From Verrucomicrobiota bacterium (GTDB lineage: Bacteria; Verrucomicrobiota; Verrucomicrobiia; Chthoniobacterales; UBA10450): 64,000 nt of DNA. Made by a program: the position numbers and the translations under genes. Each line of letters starts with the position of its first letter. The first letter of the stretch is position 1. Below are positions 28,101 to 36,584 of this stretch, piece after piece. The notes beneath the pieces were generated by a model. The model had not been told where the DNA came from. It was given only the letters and a program-made list of their open reading frames with translations, and searched no databases. The DNA is taken from the NCBI GenBank assembly GCA_003218975.1, contig QHPD01000101.1, forward strand, positions 1 through 64,000, given 5' to 3'.

Positions 28101-29259
28101 CTACAACGTGGTCATAGGCTCCATGATTTCCAAGGACGACGGCGCGTCGGTCAAGAAAGGGGAGACGTTCGTGCAGTGGGACCCGTACAACGTGCCGATT
28201 CTCACCGATAAGGGCGGCAAGATTGAGTTCCGCGACATGATTGCGGGTGTAACCATCAAGCGCGATGTCGATGAAGCAACCGGCCTCATGGGCACCGTGA
28301 TTATCGAGCACAAAGAAGATTTGCATCCGCAGGTGGTCATCGTCGATGACAAGAAAGAAGTGCTTGCCAGCTATTCCATCCCGGCTGGCGCGCACGTCGT
28401 CGTCGAAGAAGGACAGAAAGTGCGCGCGGGCGCGTTGCTTGCAAAAACACCACGGAAAGTGGCGAAAACCAAGGACATCACCGGCGGTCTGCCGCGCGTG
28501 GCCGAATTGTTCGAGGCGCGCCGGCCGAAAGATGCGGCCGAGATCGCCAAGATCGACGGCATTGTTGAGATGGGCGGGACTGTCCGCGGAAAACGGCGCT
28601 TAATTTTGAAAGATCCAGAGACGGGCGCAGAAGAAGAGCATCTGATCCCGCTCACGAAGCACATCATCGTCTTCAAAGGCGATTTCGTGAAGAAGGGTCA
28701 GCAACTCACCGAAGGCCCAATTGTGCCGCACGAGATTTTGGAAGTGTGCGGGCCGCAGGAATTGCAAGAACATCTGGTCAACGAAGTGCAGGAAGTCTAT
28801 CGGCTGCAAGGCGTGGAGATCAACGATAAACACATCGAGATCATCGTGCGCCAGATGCTGCGTAAAGTGAAAATCACTGACCCGGGCGATACTTCATTGC
28901 TCTGGGGCGACCAGGTAGACAAGCTCGACTTCGAAGAAGAAAACAAGAAGGTCGTCGAGAAGGGTGGCAAACCGGCAGAAGCCGTTCCGGTGTTGCTCGG
29001 CATCACCAAAGCATCGCTGGAGACCGACAGCTTTATCTCAGCCGCATCGTTTCAAGACACGACTCGTGTGCTCACCGAAGCCGCGACGCTGGGTAAGGTG
29101 GACAAGCTACGAGGGTTCAAGGAAAACGTGATCATGGGTCACTTGATCCCCGCCGGTACTGGCTTCGCCCAACATCGCGAGATCAAGCTGGTTGAGAAAG
29201 GCGAGCCGGTCGGCGCCGCCGTCATGGAAGAAGCCGAGCCGCAACCAGCGCTCGGCTGA
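25135..29259 (+). CDS. rpoC: RNA polymerase beta-prime subunit
   Basis: Catalytic-core subunit with RpoB. The 1374-residue protein has the N-terminal zinc site C71, C73, C86, C89 (CSCG and CDRC). The catalytic NADFDGDQ (N459 to Q466) has the three metal-binding Asp at 461, 463 and 465, and the second zinc region has [13 protein letters not shown]. Also present are the bridge-helix and trigger-loop region ([45 protein letters not shown]). The C-terminus ends in an acidic EAEPQPALG. Spacing after rpoB is 31 nt, a normal rpoBC operon. Confidence 0.98.
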   Translation: MNEHSWRELVGEERPVGFDQVAIGVASSDTMRSWSKGEVKNPETINYRTFKPEKGGLFCERIFGPTRDWECSCGKYKRIKHKGVICDRCGVEVTLARVRRERMGHIELAVPVSHIWFYKCMPSRIGLMLDMTARQLERVIYYEDYIVIDPGKTPLQKAQLLNEVEYREAQEQYGEDFVAGMGAEAIKKLLAEIDLNKLNKELEKAMSATKSKQIRKKLAKRLKLVQGFQNSHARPEWMILDVLPVIPPDLRPLVPLEGGRFATSDLNDLYRRVINRNNRLKNLLMLKTPDVIIRNEKRMLQEAVDALFDNGRHGRAVTGAGNRPLKSLSDMLKGKGGRFRQNLLGKRVDYSGRSVIVIGPELKLQQCGLPKKMALVLFEPFIIRRLKDLGYVHTVRSAKKMIERQTSEVWDILEEVTKGHPVLLNRAPTLHRLSIQAFEPLLIEGEAIRIHPLVCTAYNADFDGDQMAVHVPLSVEAQLEARMLMLAPNNIFSPSSGKPITTPSQDITLGCYYLTQNPRRAAGGDGDGRLPLFADAAEVEFAMTEGTIRTHDRIRLKNPDFGRQTIYGNAAAKTIETTAGRVVFNEIWPKQLGFFNKPAGKKQLSDIIWRCYQIAGPAETVATLDKLKELGFTEATKAGISIGISDMIIPKEKQTELENAYRQIRQVEQQYRKGIITDGERYNKIIDIWTHAGDEISSVMFRTLEHNEGRKELNPVYLMVDSGARGNRQQVRQLAGMRGLMAKPSGEIIERPITSNFREGLSVLEYFISTHGARKGLADTALKTADSGYLTRKLVDAAQDVIINAEDCGTVNGIVVRSIYEGDEEVVDLAQRIIGRVSCETIADPVDKKKKIVKANQYIDEKIAAELQRIGVESLKIRSVLTCECGRGVCAMCYGRNLATGQFVKLGEAVGIIAAQSIGEPGTQLTMRTFHIGGTASQTFKQPIIKAKNDGAVRFNDLRTVQALDGSWIVLNKNGSISVHNAEGRELERYNVVIGSMISKDDGASVKKGETFVQWDPYNVPILTDKGGKIEFRDMIAGVTIKRDVDEATGLMGTVIIEHKEDLHPQVVIVDDKKEVLASYSIPAGAHVVVEEGQKVRAGALLAKTPRKVAKTKDITGGLPRVAELFEARRPKDAAEIAKIDGIVEMGGTVRGKRRLILKDPETGAEEEHLIPLTKHIIVFKGDFVKKGQQLTEGPIVPHEILEVCGPQELQEHLVNEVQEVYRLQGVEINDKHIEIIVRQMLRKVKITDPGDTSLLWGDQVDKLDFEEENKKVVEKGGKPAEAVPVLLGITKASLETDSFISAASFQDTTRVLTEAATLGKVDKLRGFKENVIMGHLIPAGTGFAQHREIKLVEKGEPVGAAVMEEAEPQPALG

Positions 29260-29291
29260 GATTGACATTGTCTGTACGGCATCTGAGCCAG

Positions 29292-29309
29292 CTCCGAAAG
29301 CTTTCGGAG
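29292..29309. repeat. 18-bp palindrome upstream of the cobalamin gene
   Basis: CTCCGAAAGCTTTCGGAG is a perfect palindrome between rpoC and the adenosyltransferase gene. A one-base variant (GGCT centre) forms a hairpin before rplL at 20499-20516. As it lies between rpoC and an unrelated gene, it may be a dispersed unit or a processing site. Confidence 0.6.
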
Positions 29310-29337
29310 TTCACAGAAACGCCCTACAATTTGCCTG

Positions 29338-29880
29338 ATGTCGATCGTCACTAAAACCGGCGACAAGGGCGAAACCTCGCTAATGTACGGGCGCCGTGTG
29401 TCGAAGAGCGATGCCCGCGTTGACGCCTATGGATGCCTCGATGAATTGACCGCTGCGCTCGGTCTCGTTCGCGCCTTTTCAAAGAAAAAGTTCCTCTCAG
29501 ACGAAATCCTAGCCGCGCAGAGAGATTTGATTGTTGTCATGGGCGAGCTGGCAACGGCGCCGAACGATCGCGAACGCTACGTCAAAGATGGCTTTCAGCT
29601 AACAACCGAAGCCATGGTTGATCGAATCACCGGCGTCATCGTCGATCTTGAGAAAGATAAATTCCTTTATCCGAAAGACTGGGCGGTCCCTGGAGCGACA
29701 GCGGTTTCGGCTGCCCTCGATTTTGCGCGGGCAACGTGCCGTCGTGCCGAACGACACGTCGCCAAGTTCATGGTCGAGGAAAACGGTTTTAACCCTGAGA
29801 TTTTGCGTTACCTCAATCGGCTCTCGGATCTTTGCTGGGTGCTAGCGCGTTACGCCGAGCGAATCTCCCGAAAGCGATGA
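29338..29880 (+). CDS. Cob(I)alamin adenosyltransferase, PduO type
   Basis: Transfers the adenosyl group of ATP to cob(I)alamin to make adenosylcobalamin, the B12 coenzyme for radical enzymes. The 180-residue protein is a PduO-type helical bundle: TKTGDKGETSL near the N-terminus (ATP-binding), DELTAALGLVRAF, then the C-terminal block with ATCRRAERHVAKF and LRYLNRLSDLCWVLARYAE. These last motifs carry the conserved Arg and Asp of the active site. It lies 78 nt after rpoC on the same strand, but the palindrome between them and the lack of functional relation leave cotranscription uncertain. mmaB or pduO would be alternative names. Confidence 0.9.
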   Translation: MSIVTKTGDKGETSLMYGRRVSKSDARVDAYGCLDELTAALGLVRAFSKKKFLSDEILAAQRDLIVVMGELATAPNDRERYVKDGFQLTTEAMVDRITGVIVDLEKDKFLYPKDWAVPGATAVSAALDFARATCRRAERHVAKFMVEENGFNPEILRYLNRLSDLCWVLARYAERISRKR

Positions 29881-29930
29881 AGTTCCAGGGAAATTGAATT
29901 TGCCATCCGCGCAGCGCCATTCCATATTCC

Positions 29931-29964
29931 AAGCCCGCCGGGCCACTCGGCCGGCGCTTTTTTT
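29931..29964 (+). terminator. Terminator-like hairpin and T-run directly before rpsB
   Basis: AAGC (29931-29934) and GCCGG (29937-29941) pair with CCGGC (29951-29955) and GCTT (29956-29959), with a 2-nt bulge. Seven Ts follow at 29958-29964, and the rpsB ATG begins at the very next base. It could terminate the upstream transcript or act as an attenuator in the rpsB leader. The ribosome-binding region is T-rich and has no Shine-Dalgarno sequence. Confidence 0.65.
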
Positions 29965-30696
29965 ATGGCTGACACAACAGAATTAGTGCCGGAACTCCTC
30001 GAGGCTGGTGTCCATTTCGGACACCAGACCAAGCGTTGGAACCCGAAGATGAAGCCGTTCATTTTCGAACAGCGCAATCAGATTTATATCATCAATCTGG
30101 ATGAAACAGTCCGACAGCTCCAGCGCGCGACGGAGTTTCTTCAGGAGGTCGTCCGCCGCGGCGGCAGGATTTTGTTCGTGGGTTGCAAGAAACAGGCGCA
30201 GGAAGCGATCAAGGAAGCCGCGCTGGCCTGCGGCCAATTTTACGTCAATCAACGGTGGCTTGGCGGCACGTTGACGAATCTTTCCACGATTCGCAAGAGC
30301 ATTGGGCGGCTGAAATATATCGAGCAGATCGAGCAATCGCCCGATTACAAAAAGATGGGCAAACAGGAGCTGGCCGCTCTCCATCGCGCAGCGGCGAAAC
30401 TGCGGCGCAATTTGGAGGGGATAGTCGAGATGGCGCAGTTGCCTGAGGCCCTGGTCGTAGTTGACACCACACGCGAGCAAAACGCGGTGAACGAGGCGCG
30501 CCGCCTTGGGATTTCAGTCGCGGCGATCGTCGATACCAACGCAGACCCTGATCTGGTCGATTATCCGATCGCAGGGAATGACGACGCGATTCGCGCGATT
30601 CGCGTGATTTTGCAGAAGCTGGTGGACGCCATCGTTTCGGGAAGCAACGAAGCTAGAATTCGGGAGCAAATCGAAATGGCCGGAGTGTCGGCGTAG
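29965..30696 (+). CDS. rpsB: Ribosomal protein S2 (uS2)
   Basis: Small-subunit protein near the head-body junction, needed for S1 docking. The 243-residue protein carries the signatures LLEAGVHFGHQTKRWNPKMKPFIF, then ILFVGCKKQAQEAI, then RWLGGTLTN, with the C-terminal VDTNADPDLVDYPIAGNDDA. The ATG at 29965 fits the family's N-terminus, but it follows a T-run and has no ribosome-binding sequence. Its translation may therefore rely on another mode of initiation. tsf follows 31 nt downstream in the standard rpsB-tsf order. Confidence 0.97.
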   Translation: MADTTELVPELLEAGVHFGHQTKRWNPKMKPFIFEQRNQIYIINLDETVRQLQRATEFLQEVVRRGGRILFVGCKKQAQEAIKEAALACGQFYVNQRWLGGTLTNLSTIRKSIGRLKYIEQIEQSPDYKKMGKQELAALHRAAAKLRRNLEGIVEMAQLPEALVVVDTTREQNAVNEARRLGISVAAIVDTNADPDLVDYPIAGNDDAIRAIRVILQKLVDAIVSGSNEARIREQIEMAGVSA

Positions 30697-30727
30697 TCGG
30701 GAGAAAATATCCAACGCCTAACGTTCA

Positions 30728-31345
30728 ATGAAAGCAACAACAGAAATCGATCCGCAACTGGTCAAAAAACTCCGCGAAAAAACGAACGCAGGAATGATGG
30801 ATTGCAAGGGCGCTTTAGTGGAAGCGGGCGGCGACTTCGCAAAAGCCGAGGCGATTCTGCGCACAAAGGGCATTGCCAGCGCTAGCAAAAAAGCGTCGCG
30901 CGCGACTAGGGAAGGAATCGTTGCGTCTTACATTCACCAGCAGGGCAAGGTTGGCGTGCTCGTGGAAGTAAATTGCGAGACTGATTTCGTGGCAAAGAAT
31001 GAAAACTTTCGTGCCTTCGTCAAAGACATTACCTTGCACATCGCTGCGGCGCACCCGCTTTACGTCAGCCGCGCAGATGTTCCCGGAAATCTCATCGATG
31101 TCGAGTGCGAGATTTACAAGGCACAGGCGAAAGGGAAACCGGAGAATGTCGTAGAGAAAATTGTCGATGGAAAACTCGACAAGTTTTTCAGTACCATTTG
31201 TCTGCTCGAGCAAGGGTTCATCAAAAATCCGGATCAAACGATAGGCGACCTTGTCAAAGCCAAGATCGCCGAGCTGGGCGAGAACATCGTTATCCGCCGT
31301 TTCACGCGCTATCTGATGGGCGAACCGCTTCCGACCGAATCGTAG
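30728..31345 (+). CDS. tsf: Elongation factor Ts
   Basis: Guanine nucleotide exchange factor that reloads EF-Tu with GTP. The 205-residue form is the short type found in several phyla. Visible parts are the N-terminal UBA-like domain (VKKLREKTNAGMMDCKGALVEA), the conserved core (EGIVASYIHQQGKVGVLVEVNCETDFVAKNENF) containing the TDFVA that contacts EF-Tu, and a C-terminal part that lacks the second subdomain of E. coli EF-Ts. It follows rpsB as in most bacteria; pyrH and frr do not follow here. Confidence 0.97.
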   Translation: MKATTEIDPQLVKKLREKTNAGMMDCKGALVEAGGDFAKAEAILRTKGIASASKKASRATREGIVASYIHQQGKVGVLVEVNCETDFVAKNENFRAFVKDITLHIAAAHPLYVSRADVPGNLIDVECEIYKAQAKGKPENVVEKIVDGKLDKFFSTICLLEQGFIKNPDQTIGDLVKAKIAELGENIVIRRFTRYLMGEPLPTES

Positions 31346-31418
31346 CTTGCTACCATTCCGCGCGTGCCCGCCGTAACTTCGCGTGCAGGCGGATAATCCG
31401 TGGTTAGGTTGCCGGGAA

Positions 31419-33119
31419 ATGGGCCTTAAGGAATACAAGGCGAAACGGGATTTCCGGAAGACTTCAGAGCCGAAAGGAGAAAAGCCATTGCCAAAGGCGG
31501 TGCGGGGCGCGTCGCGCTTTGTCATTCAAAAACACGATGCGAGGCGTCTGCATTACGACTTCCGGCTGCAAATGGAAGGCGTTTTGAAATCATGGGCGCT
31601 GCCGAAGGGGCTTCCCTGGAGCAAGGGCGAAAGACATCTTGCGGTGGAAGTCGAAGATCACCCAATCGATTACGAAGACTTCGAAGGCGTCATTCCCGAG
31701 GGGCAATACGGTGGCGGCACGGTGATGGTTTGGGACCGTGGCACTTATTATGTTTACGGCGAACAGCCCTCTCAATCTTTGCGCGAGGGCAAACTGCATC
31801 TTGTTCTCGACGGCAAAAAAGCGAAAGGCGAATGGACACTGGTGCGAATCCGCGGTCGAAACGGCGAGAAGAACCCATGGCTGATCTTGAAAACGGGAGC
31901 CGACGCAAAACCCATTTCGAAAAAACTCGAAGATCAATCGGTCAAGACCGGCCGAACCATGAAACAAATCTCCGAAGCCCGCGATGCCGAATGGGAATCC
32001 AATCGCAAAATGGATGAGAGCCCAACATCGCAATTTAAAGCGCAGATTCGAAAAGCGATGGTAGGGCGCGACCGCCGGGCGCGCCGGCAAATTACGTCCG
32101 GGGCCGGACGTGGACGGCTCGGCGAGCCGTCCCTACCAGATTTACCCTCGATGAGAGCGCAGTTCGTCGAGCCCATGAAAGCAAAACTTGCCCATCAACC
32201 ATCGAAGGGGGGTGATTGGATTTACGAGCTCAAATTCGACGGTATCCGGCTACTTGCAGTCAAGATTGGCCAAAAAGTCTCGCTCCTATCGCGAAATCAA
32301 AATGAATTGGCCGGGCGCTTCCCGGAGATCGTGGAGGCTGTTAAAAATCTGCCAGTGCGGGAATGCGTGATGGATGGCGAAGTGGTTGCGCTCGACGAGC
32401 AGGGCCGTTCGTCGTTTCAACTTCTTCAAACGCGCGAAATGGAAGGGGGAAAATCGCCGATTTATTTTTACGCATTCGACCTGCTTCAGCTCGATGGCAA
32501 AAGTCTGGTATTACTACCATTGGAGGCGCGGAAAAACGTTCTCGAGAAACTGTGCGCCGATATTGGCGACCCGATTCGCTACTCAGGCGCGATTGGGGGA
32601 GACGCCAAAGCACTGCTGGATGAGGTGAAACGCCGCGGCCTGGAAGGAATTGTGGGCAAACAACGCAACTCGGTTTACGAGCCAGGGCGTCGCAGCGGCG
32701 CATGGATCAAGCTCAAATGCGTTAACGAACAGGAATTCGTCATTGGCGGATACACGCCGCCGCAGGGCGCGCGCAAACATTTCGGCGCAATTCTGGTTGG
32801 CTACTACGAGAACAAAAAACTCGTTTTCGCCGGCAAAGTCGGCACCGGGTTCACCGCAAAATCCTTGTCGATCTTGCATAAAAAATTGCAGGCCGAACGA
32901 TGCGCTGACTGCCCATTCGTCGATCTGCCCTTAAAACAAAATGGCCAATGGGTGCAGGGAATCACCCCATCGATCATGAGAAAGATGCACTGGGTCAACC
33001 CGAAGTTTGTGGCCGAAATCAAATTCGCCGAATGGACCCGCGATGGAAAGTTGCGTGCGCCCGTTTTCCTTGGCTTACGCGAAGATAAAAAGCACACCGA
33101 TGTTGTTCGCGAAGGTTAA
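31419..33119 (+). CDS. ligD: NHEJ DNA ligase LigD: phosphoesterase and ligase domains
   Basis: ATP-dependent DNA ligase for non-homologous end joining. The N-terminal 3'-phosphoesterase domain (about 20-160) shows RFVIQKHDARRLHYDFRL, then LPKGLPWSK and GGGTVMVWDRGTY. The ligase domain follows from about 255, with the nucleotidyl-accepting Lys K272 in ELKFDG, VMDGEVVAL, IGGYTPPQG and a C-terminal OB part (KVGTGFTAKSL). A 26-residue stretch rich in Arg and Gly in the linker (codons 32060-32137) is encoded by a palindromic repeat and absent from the expected family pattern. ATG at 31419 was chosen over the upstream TTG-type frame. No polymerase domain: that is a separate gene at 44813. No Ku gene is in the window. 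Confidence 0.93.
   Translation: MGLKEYKAKRDFRKTSEPKGEKPLPKAVRGASRFVIQKHDARRLHYDFRLQMEGVLKSWALPKGLPWSKGERHLAVEVEDHPIDYEDFEGVIPEGQYGGGTVMVWDRGTYYVYGEQPSQSLREGKLHLVLDGKKAKGEWTLVRIRGRNGEKNPWLILKTGADAKPISKKLEDQSVKTGRTMKQISEARDAEWESNRKMDESPTSQFKAQIRKAMVGRDRRARRQITSGAGRGRLGEPSLPDLPSMRAQFVEPMKAKLAHQPSKGGDWIYELKFDGIRLLAVKIGQKVSLLSRNQNELAGRFPEIVEAVKNLPVRECVMDGEVVALDEQGRSSFQLLQTREMEGGKSPIYFYAFDLLQLDGKSLVLLPLEARKNVLEKLCADIGDPIRYSGAIGGDAKALLDEVKRRGLEGIVGKQRNSVYEPGRRSGAWIKLKCVNEQEFVIGGYTPPQGARKHFGAILVGYYENKKLVFAGKVGTGFTAKSLSILHKKLQAERCADCPFVDLPLKQNGQWVQGITPSIMRKMHWVNPKFVAEIKFAEWTRDGKLRAPVFLGLREDKKHTDVVREG
32060..32137 (+). repeat. 78-bp palindromic element inserted in frame in ligD
   Basis: GGTAGGG (32060-32066) and CCCTACC (32131-32137) are perfect inverted ends. 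Between them are three further stems: GCGCG-type pairing at 32066-32085; CGTCCG-GGGC-CGGACG (32095-32110); and GGACGGCTC-GGC-GAGCCGTCC (32112-32132). The length is an exact multiple of three, with no stop in the reading frame, and it adds 26 codons to the linker between the phosphoesterase and ligase domains. It resembles in principle the protein-invading palindromic elements known from Rickettsia. Confidence 0.8.
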
Positions 33120-33224
33120 GGGAAAGCCGCAGCGCGCGCGTCGGTCTGCGCACTTGTGATTTGACCTGATTAGATTGGGCCGAAAATTTTGAGCAGGTCC
33201 GTATCAATTGGGGTTGGAACTGTT

Positions 33225-34280
33225 ATGCGAATTGCTCAAGTAGCGCCGCTCTATGAGAGCGTGCCGCCCAGATATTACGGCGGAACGGAACGGGTTGTAT
33301 CGTATCTCACTGAAGAATTGGTTCGCCAGGGTCATGAGGTAACGCTGTTTGCAAGCGGAGACTCAGTGACCAGGGCCCGGCTCGTAGCGGCGTGCCGGCG
33401 TTCATTGCGCTTCGACAAGCACTGCATAGATGAGTTAGCGCACCAAATTTTGATGCTTGAAAATGTGTTCCAACGCGCGGCACAGTTCGAGATCGTCCAT
33501 TTTCATGCGGACTATCTACATTTTCCGTTGAGCCGTCGTCAGCCGATAACGCATCTGACGACATTGCACGGGCGTCTCGATATTCCAGACCTCGTCCCTC
33601 TTTATCAGGAGTTTCGAGACATGCCGGTAGTCTCGATCTCGAATGCGCAGAGGGAGCCCTTGCCTTGGGCAAACTGGCAGGCCACCGTTTACCATGGGAT
33701 CCCTGCTGACCTGTATCGGTTCCGTGCAGAGCCGGGAACCTACCTTGCCTTTATGGGACGGATTTCGCCCGAAAAACGAGTGGACCGCGCAATCGAAATT
33801 GCCAAGCAGGTGCAGATCCCGCTTAAAATTGCGGCCAAGGTGGATCGAGTCGATAAAGACTATTTTAAGTTGGTGGTCGAACCATTGCTCGGTGAGCCCC
33901 TTGTGGAGTTCGTCGGCGAGATCAGTGAAGGAGAAAAGGTTGATTTCCTGGGAAATGCTTACGCTTTGCTTTTCCCGATCGACTGGCCGGAGCCATTTGG
34001 GCTGGTGATGATTGAAGCGATGGCATGTGGCACACCCGTGATTGCATACCGTAGCGGCGCAGTTCCCGAGGTGATGGAAGAGGGCTACACAGGGTTCATC
34101 GTCGAGGAGTTGAAAGATGCAGTGGAAGCGGTTCGGCGCGTACCGGAGTTGAGCCGGAAACGTTGTCGCGAAGTCTTCGAGCAACGCTTCACAGCCACTC
34201 GAATGGCTCATGACTACGTGCGGGTGTACGAGCGGTTAATTAGGGACACGGAGGACGAGGCGTTGGAGGCGCGTGCGTAA
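33225..34280 (+). CDS. GT4-family glycosyltransferase
   Basis: A 351-residue glycosyltransferase with the GT-B fold. The N-terminal domain (MRIAQVAPLYESVPPRYYGGTERVVSYLTEELVRQGHEVTLF) is typical of GT4 and includes the GGTE loop; the C-terminal domain has FMGRISPEKRVDRAI and PEPFGLVMIEAMACGTPVIAYRSGAVPEV, with the E-x7-E motif. The acceptor is unknown. It ends exactly where the amylo-alpha-1,6-glucosidase gene begins, so the two are translated together; glycogen- or trehalose-related sugar metabolism is the likely context. ATG at 33225 was chosen at the family N-terminus. Confidence 0.9.
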   Translation: MRIAQVAPLYESVPPRYYGGTERVVSYLTEELVRQGHEVTLFASGDSVTRARLVAACRRSLRFDKHCIDELAHQILMLENVFQRAAQFEIVHFHADYLHFPLSRRQPITHLTTLHGRLDIPDLVPLYQEFRDMPVVSISNAQREPLPWANWQATVYHGIPADLYRFRAEPGTYLAFMGRISPEKRVDRAIEIAKQVQIPLKIAAKVDRVDKDYFKLVVEPLLGEPLVEFVGEISEGEKVDFLGNAYALLFPIDWPEPFGLVMIEAMACGTPVIAYRSGAVPEVMEEGYTGFIVEELKDAVEAVRRVPELSRKRCREVFEQRFTATRMAHDYVRVYERLIRDTEDEALEARA

Positions 34281-36458
34281 ATGGCCAGAGAAGTCATCCG
34301 TGTCAGGAATGAATTTTATATTCGTTCATCGTCCGCCCGCGTCGATGTTCGCACCCGGGTATTGAAACAGGGGGATACCTTCGCTGTGTTCGACCGGTTC
34401 GGTGACATCGAGACATTCGGGACCGGTGAACTCGGCCTTTACTATCAGGATACTCGGTTTTTGTCTCGCTTGACGTTGAAGCTCGGAAAGGATCGTCCGC
34501 TGCTGCTCAGTTCGACCGTCAGAGAAGACAACGCGGTGATGGCGGTGGACGCCACGAACCCCGATGCCTGGCGGGATGGCGAGATAGTAATTCCACGAGG
34601 AACAGTGCACGTGTTCCGGTCGAAGATTTTGTGGGAGAAAACGTGTCACGAGCGGCTTCGAATCCATAACTACGGACGCGCAACTGTCGATGTTTCTTTC
34701 GCAATCGAATTCGATGCTGATTTTGCCGACATTTTCGAGCTGCGCGGCATGAACCGAGAACGTCGCGGCCGTCGCTTGGAAACGGAGGTTACGAAGGATG
34801 GGCTTGTCCTCGCGTACGAAGGGTTGGACAACCGCGTTCGCCGGACGCGAATCGTTTTCGATCCGCCGCCTACTCGGCTAAACGAGTCCGTCGGCACGTT
34901 TCAAATTCGGCTGGAATCCGGTAAAGATGCCAGCTACCGGTGCGCGATTGCATGCGAAGTGGATGGCGATTCGCGAAACGAGATCAGGCCTTGCTACGAG
35001 AGCGTTGTGGAGGAGGCGGCGAGTGCCCTCGAACGCGCGCGCGCCCGAGAGCCGCAGATTTTTACCGGAAACGAACAGTTCAACGATTGGCTGAACCGTT
35101 CCCTCGCCGATCTCCACATGATGCGAACGGAAACGTCCTATGGCCCGTATCCTTACGCTGGTGTTCCATGGTTTAGCACGGTATTCGGCCGGGACGGAAT
35201 CATCACCGCGCTCCAGTGTCTGTGGTTTGATCCTTCTGTCGCGCGTGGCGTCCTGGCGTACCTGGCAGCCACCCAGGCCGACGCGCACAGCCCGGAGCAA
35301 GACGCGGAGCCCGGCAAGGTGCTACACGAGATGCGCGCGGATGAAATGGCTACGTTGGGAGAGATTCCGTTTAAGCGCTACTACGGCAGCATCGATGCGA
35401 CGCCGCTCTTTGTTATGCTCGCCGGCGCATATCACAAGCGCACGGGCGACAGCGCCTTCGTAGAGTCAATTTGGCCAAATATCGAGGGCGCGCTTGAGTG
35501 GATCGATCGTTATGGCGATTCAGATGGCGACGGTTTCGTGGAATATGCTCGCAAAGCGAAACACGGTCTGATCCATCAGGGCTGGAAGGATTCTCACGAC
35601 GCGATTTTCCACAGGGACGGCGCTTCTGCCGAAGGACCAATCGCGCTTTGCGAGGTGCAGGGTTATGTGTACGCCGCAAAGACCGCAGCCAGTGAGCTTG
35701 CCAGGATACTCGAGGACGCTGCACGTGCGCGCGAGTTGTCAAAACAGGCAGAAGCGTTCGGTCGCCGGTTCGAGAAAGCGTTTTGGTGTGATGACCTTTC
35801 CACTTACGCCCTTGCGTTGGATGGGAGCAAGCAGCCTTGCCAAGTGCGAACATCGAACGCGGGGCACTGTCTTTTCGCCGGTGTCGCGACACAGGAGCAC
35901 GCGCGCCGTGTAGCGACGACGCTCACAGACGAAACATCGTTCTCCGGTTGGGGCATCCGTACGGTGGCTAGCAGCGAGGCGCGCTACAATCCCATGTCCT
36001 ATCACAATGGATCGGTCTGGCCGCACGATAACGCCTTAATTGCCGCGGGATTTGCCCGATACGGATTGAAGGAGTCGGCGGCGATGATTCTCGCAGGTTT
36101 GCTCGACGCCAGTCTTTTCTTCGATCTGCATCGTCTGCCGGAACTATTTTGCGGCTTCCCCAGGCGGCCTGGTGAATCTCCGACGCTCTATCCCGTAGCC
36201 TGCAATCCGCAGGCTTGGGCGTCGGGTGCGGTTTTTCTTTTGCTCGAAGCTTGTCTCGGCTTGAGCGTGTTGGCCCCCGAACAAACGGTGGTGTTTTCGA
36301 AGCCAGTTTTGCCGGCCTTCCTTCCGGAGGTGAGCATTCGTGATCTGAAAATAGGAGATGCGCGAGTTGATCTTCTGCTCACCAGACACGATGAAGGCGA
36401 CGTAGGAGTGAACGTGCTCCGCCGGGATGGAGCGCTGGACGTCATCGTTTTGAAGTAA
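34281..36458 (+). CDS. Amylo-alpha-1,6-glucosidase / glycogen debranching-type enzyme
   Basis: A 725-residue cytosolic-looking protein with no signal peptide. The N-terminal beta-rich domain is of the GDE_N_bis type (FAVFDRFGDIETFGTGELGLYYQDTRFLSRL; DNAVMAVDATNPD), and from about 265 an alpha/alpha-barrel follows with PYAGVPWFSTVFGRDGIITALQ, DYGDSDGDGFVEYARK-like sequence, NQGWKDS-like sequence and YNPMSYHNGSVWPHDNALIAAG. This family removes alpha-1,6 branches or hydrolyses related glucans. The catalytic acid was not identified with certainty. It starts immediately after the stop of the GT4 gene, so they are one unit. Confidence 0.88.
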   Translation: MAREVIRVRNEFYIRSSSARVDVRTRVLKQGDTFAVFDRFGDIETFGTGELGLYYQDTRFLSRLTLKLGKDRPLLLSSTVREDNAVMAVDATNPDAWRDGEIVIPRGTVHVFRSKILWEKTCHERLRIHNYGRATVDVSFAIEFDADFADIFELRGMNRERRGRRLETEVTKDGLVLAYEGLDNRVRRTRIVFDPPPTRLNESVGTFQIRLESGKDASYRCAIACEVDGDSRNEIRPCYESVVEEAASALERARAREPQIFTGNEQFNDWLNRSLADLHMMRTETSYGPYPYAGVPWFSTVFGRDGIITALQCLWFDPSVARGVLAYLAATQADAHSPEQDAEPGKVLHEMRADEMATLGEIPFKRYYGSIDATPLFVMLAGAYHKRTGDSAFVESIWPNIEGALEWIDRYGDSDGDGFVEYARKAKHGLIHQGWKDSHDAIFHRDGASAEGPIALCEVQGYVYAAKTAASELARILEDAARARELSKQAEAFGRRFEKAFWCDDLSTYALALDGSKQPCQVRTSNAGHCLFAGVATQEHARRVATTLTDETSFSGWGIRTVASSEARYNPMSYHNGSVWPHDNALIAAGFARYGLKESAAMILAGLLDASLFFDLHRLPELFCGFPRRPGESPTLYPVACNPQAWASGAVFLLLEACLGLSVLAPEQTVVFSKPVLPAFLPEVSIRDLKIGDARVDLLLTRHDEGDVGVNVLRRDGALDVIVLK

Positions 36459-36584
36459 GCTAATGTTAGCAGAAAATAGGTGTGCACTGAAGGATATCTC
36501 CGATTTCGATTAGACACACCGTTGTAAGCGGAGCTTCTCAGGGATTGCACTTGTTCGCGTGCTGGCTGCAAATATGGTGAGGTG

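Noticed and set aside
33161..33189. TTGACC upstream of the GT4 gene as a promoter
   Set aside because: The -10 position holds AAATTT, too far from consensus.
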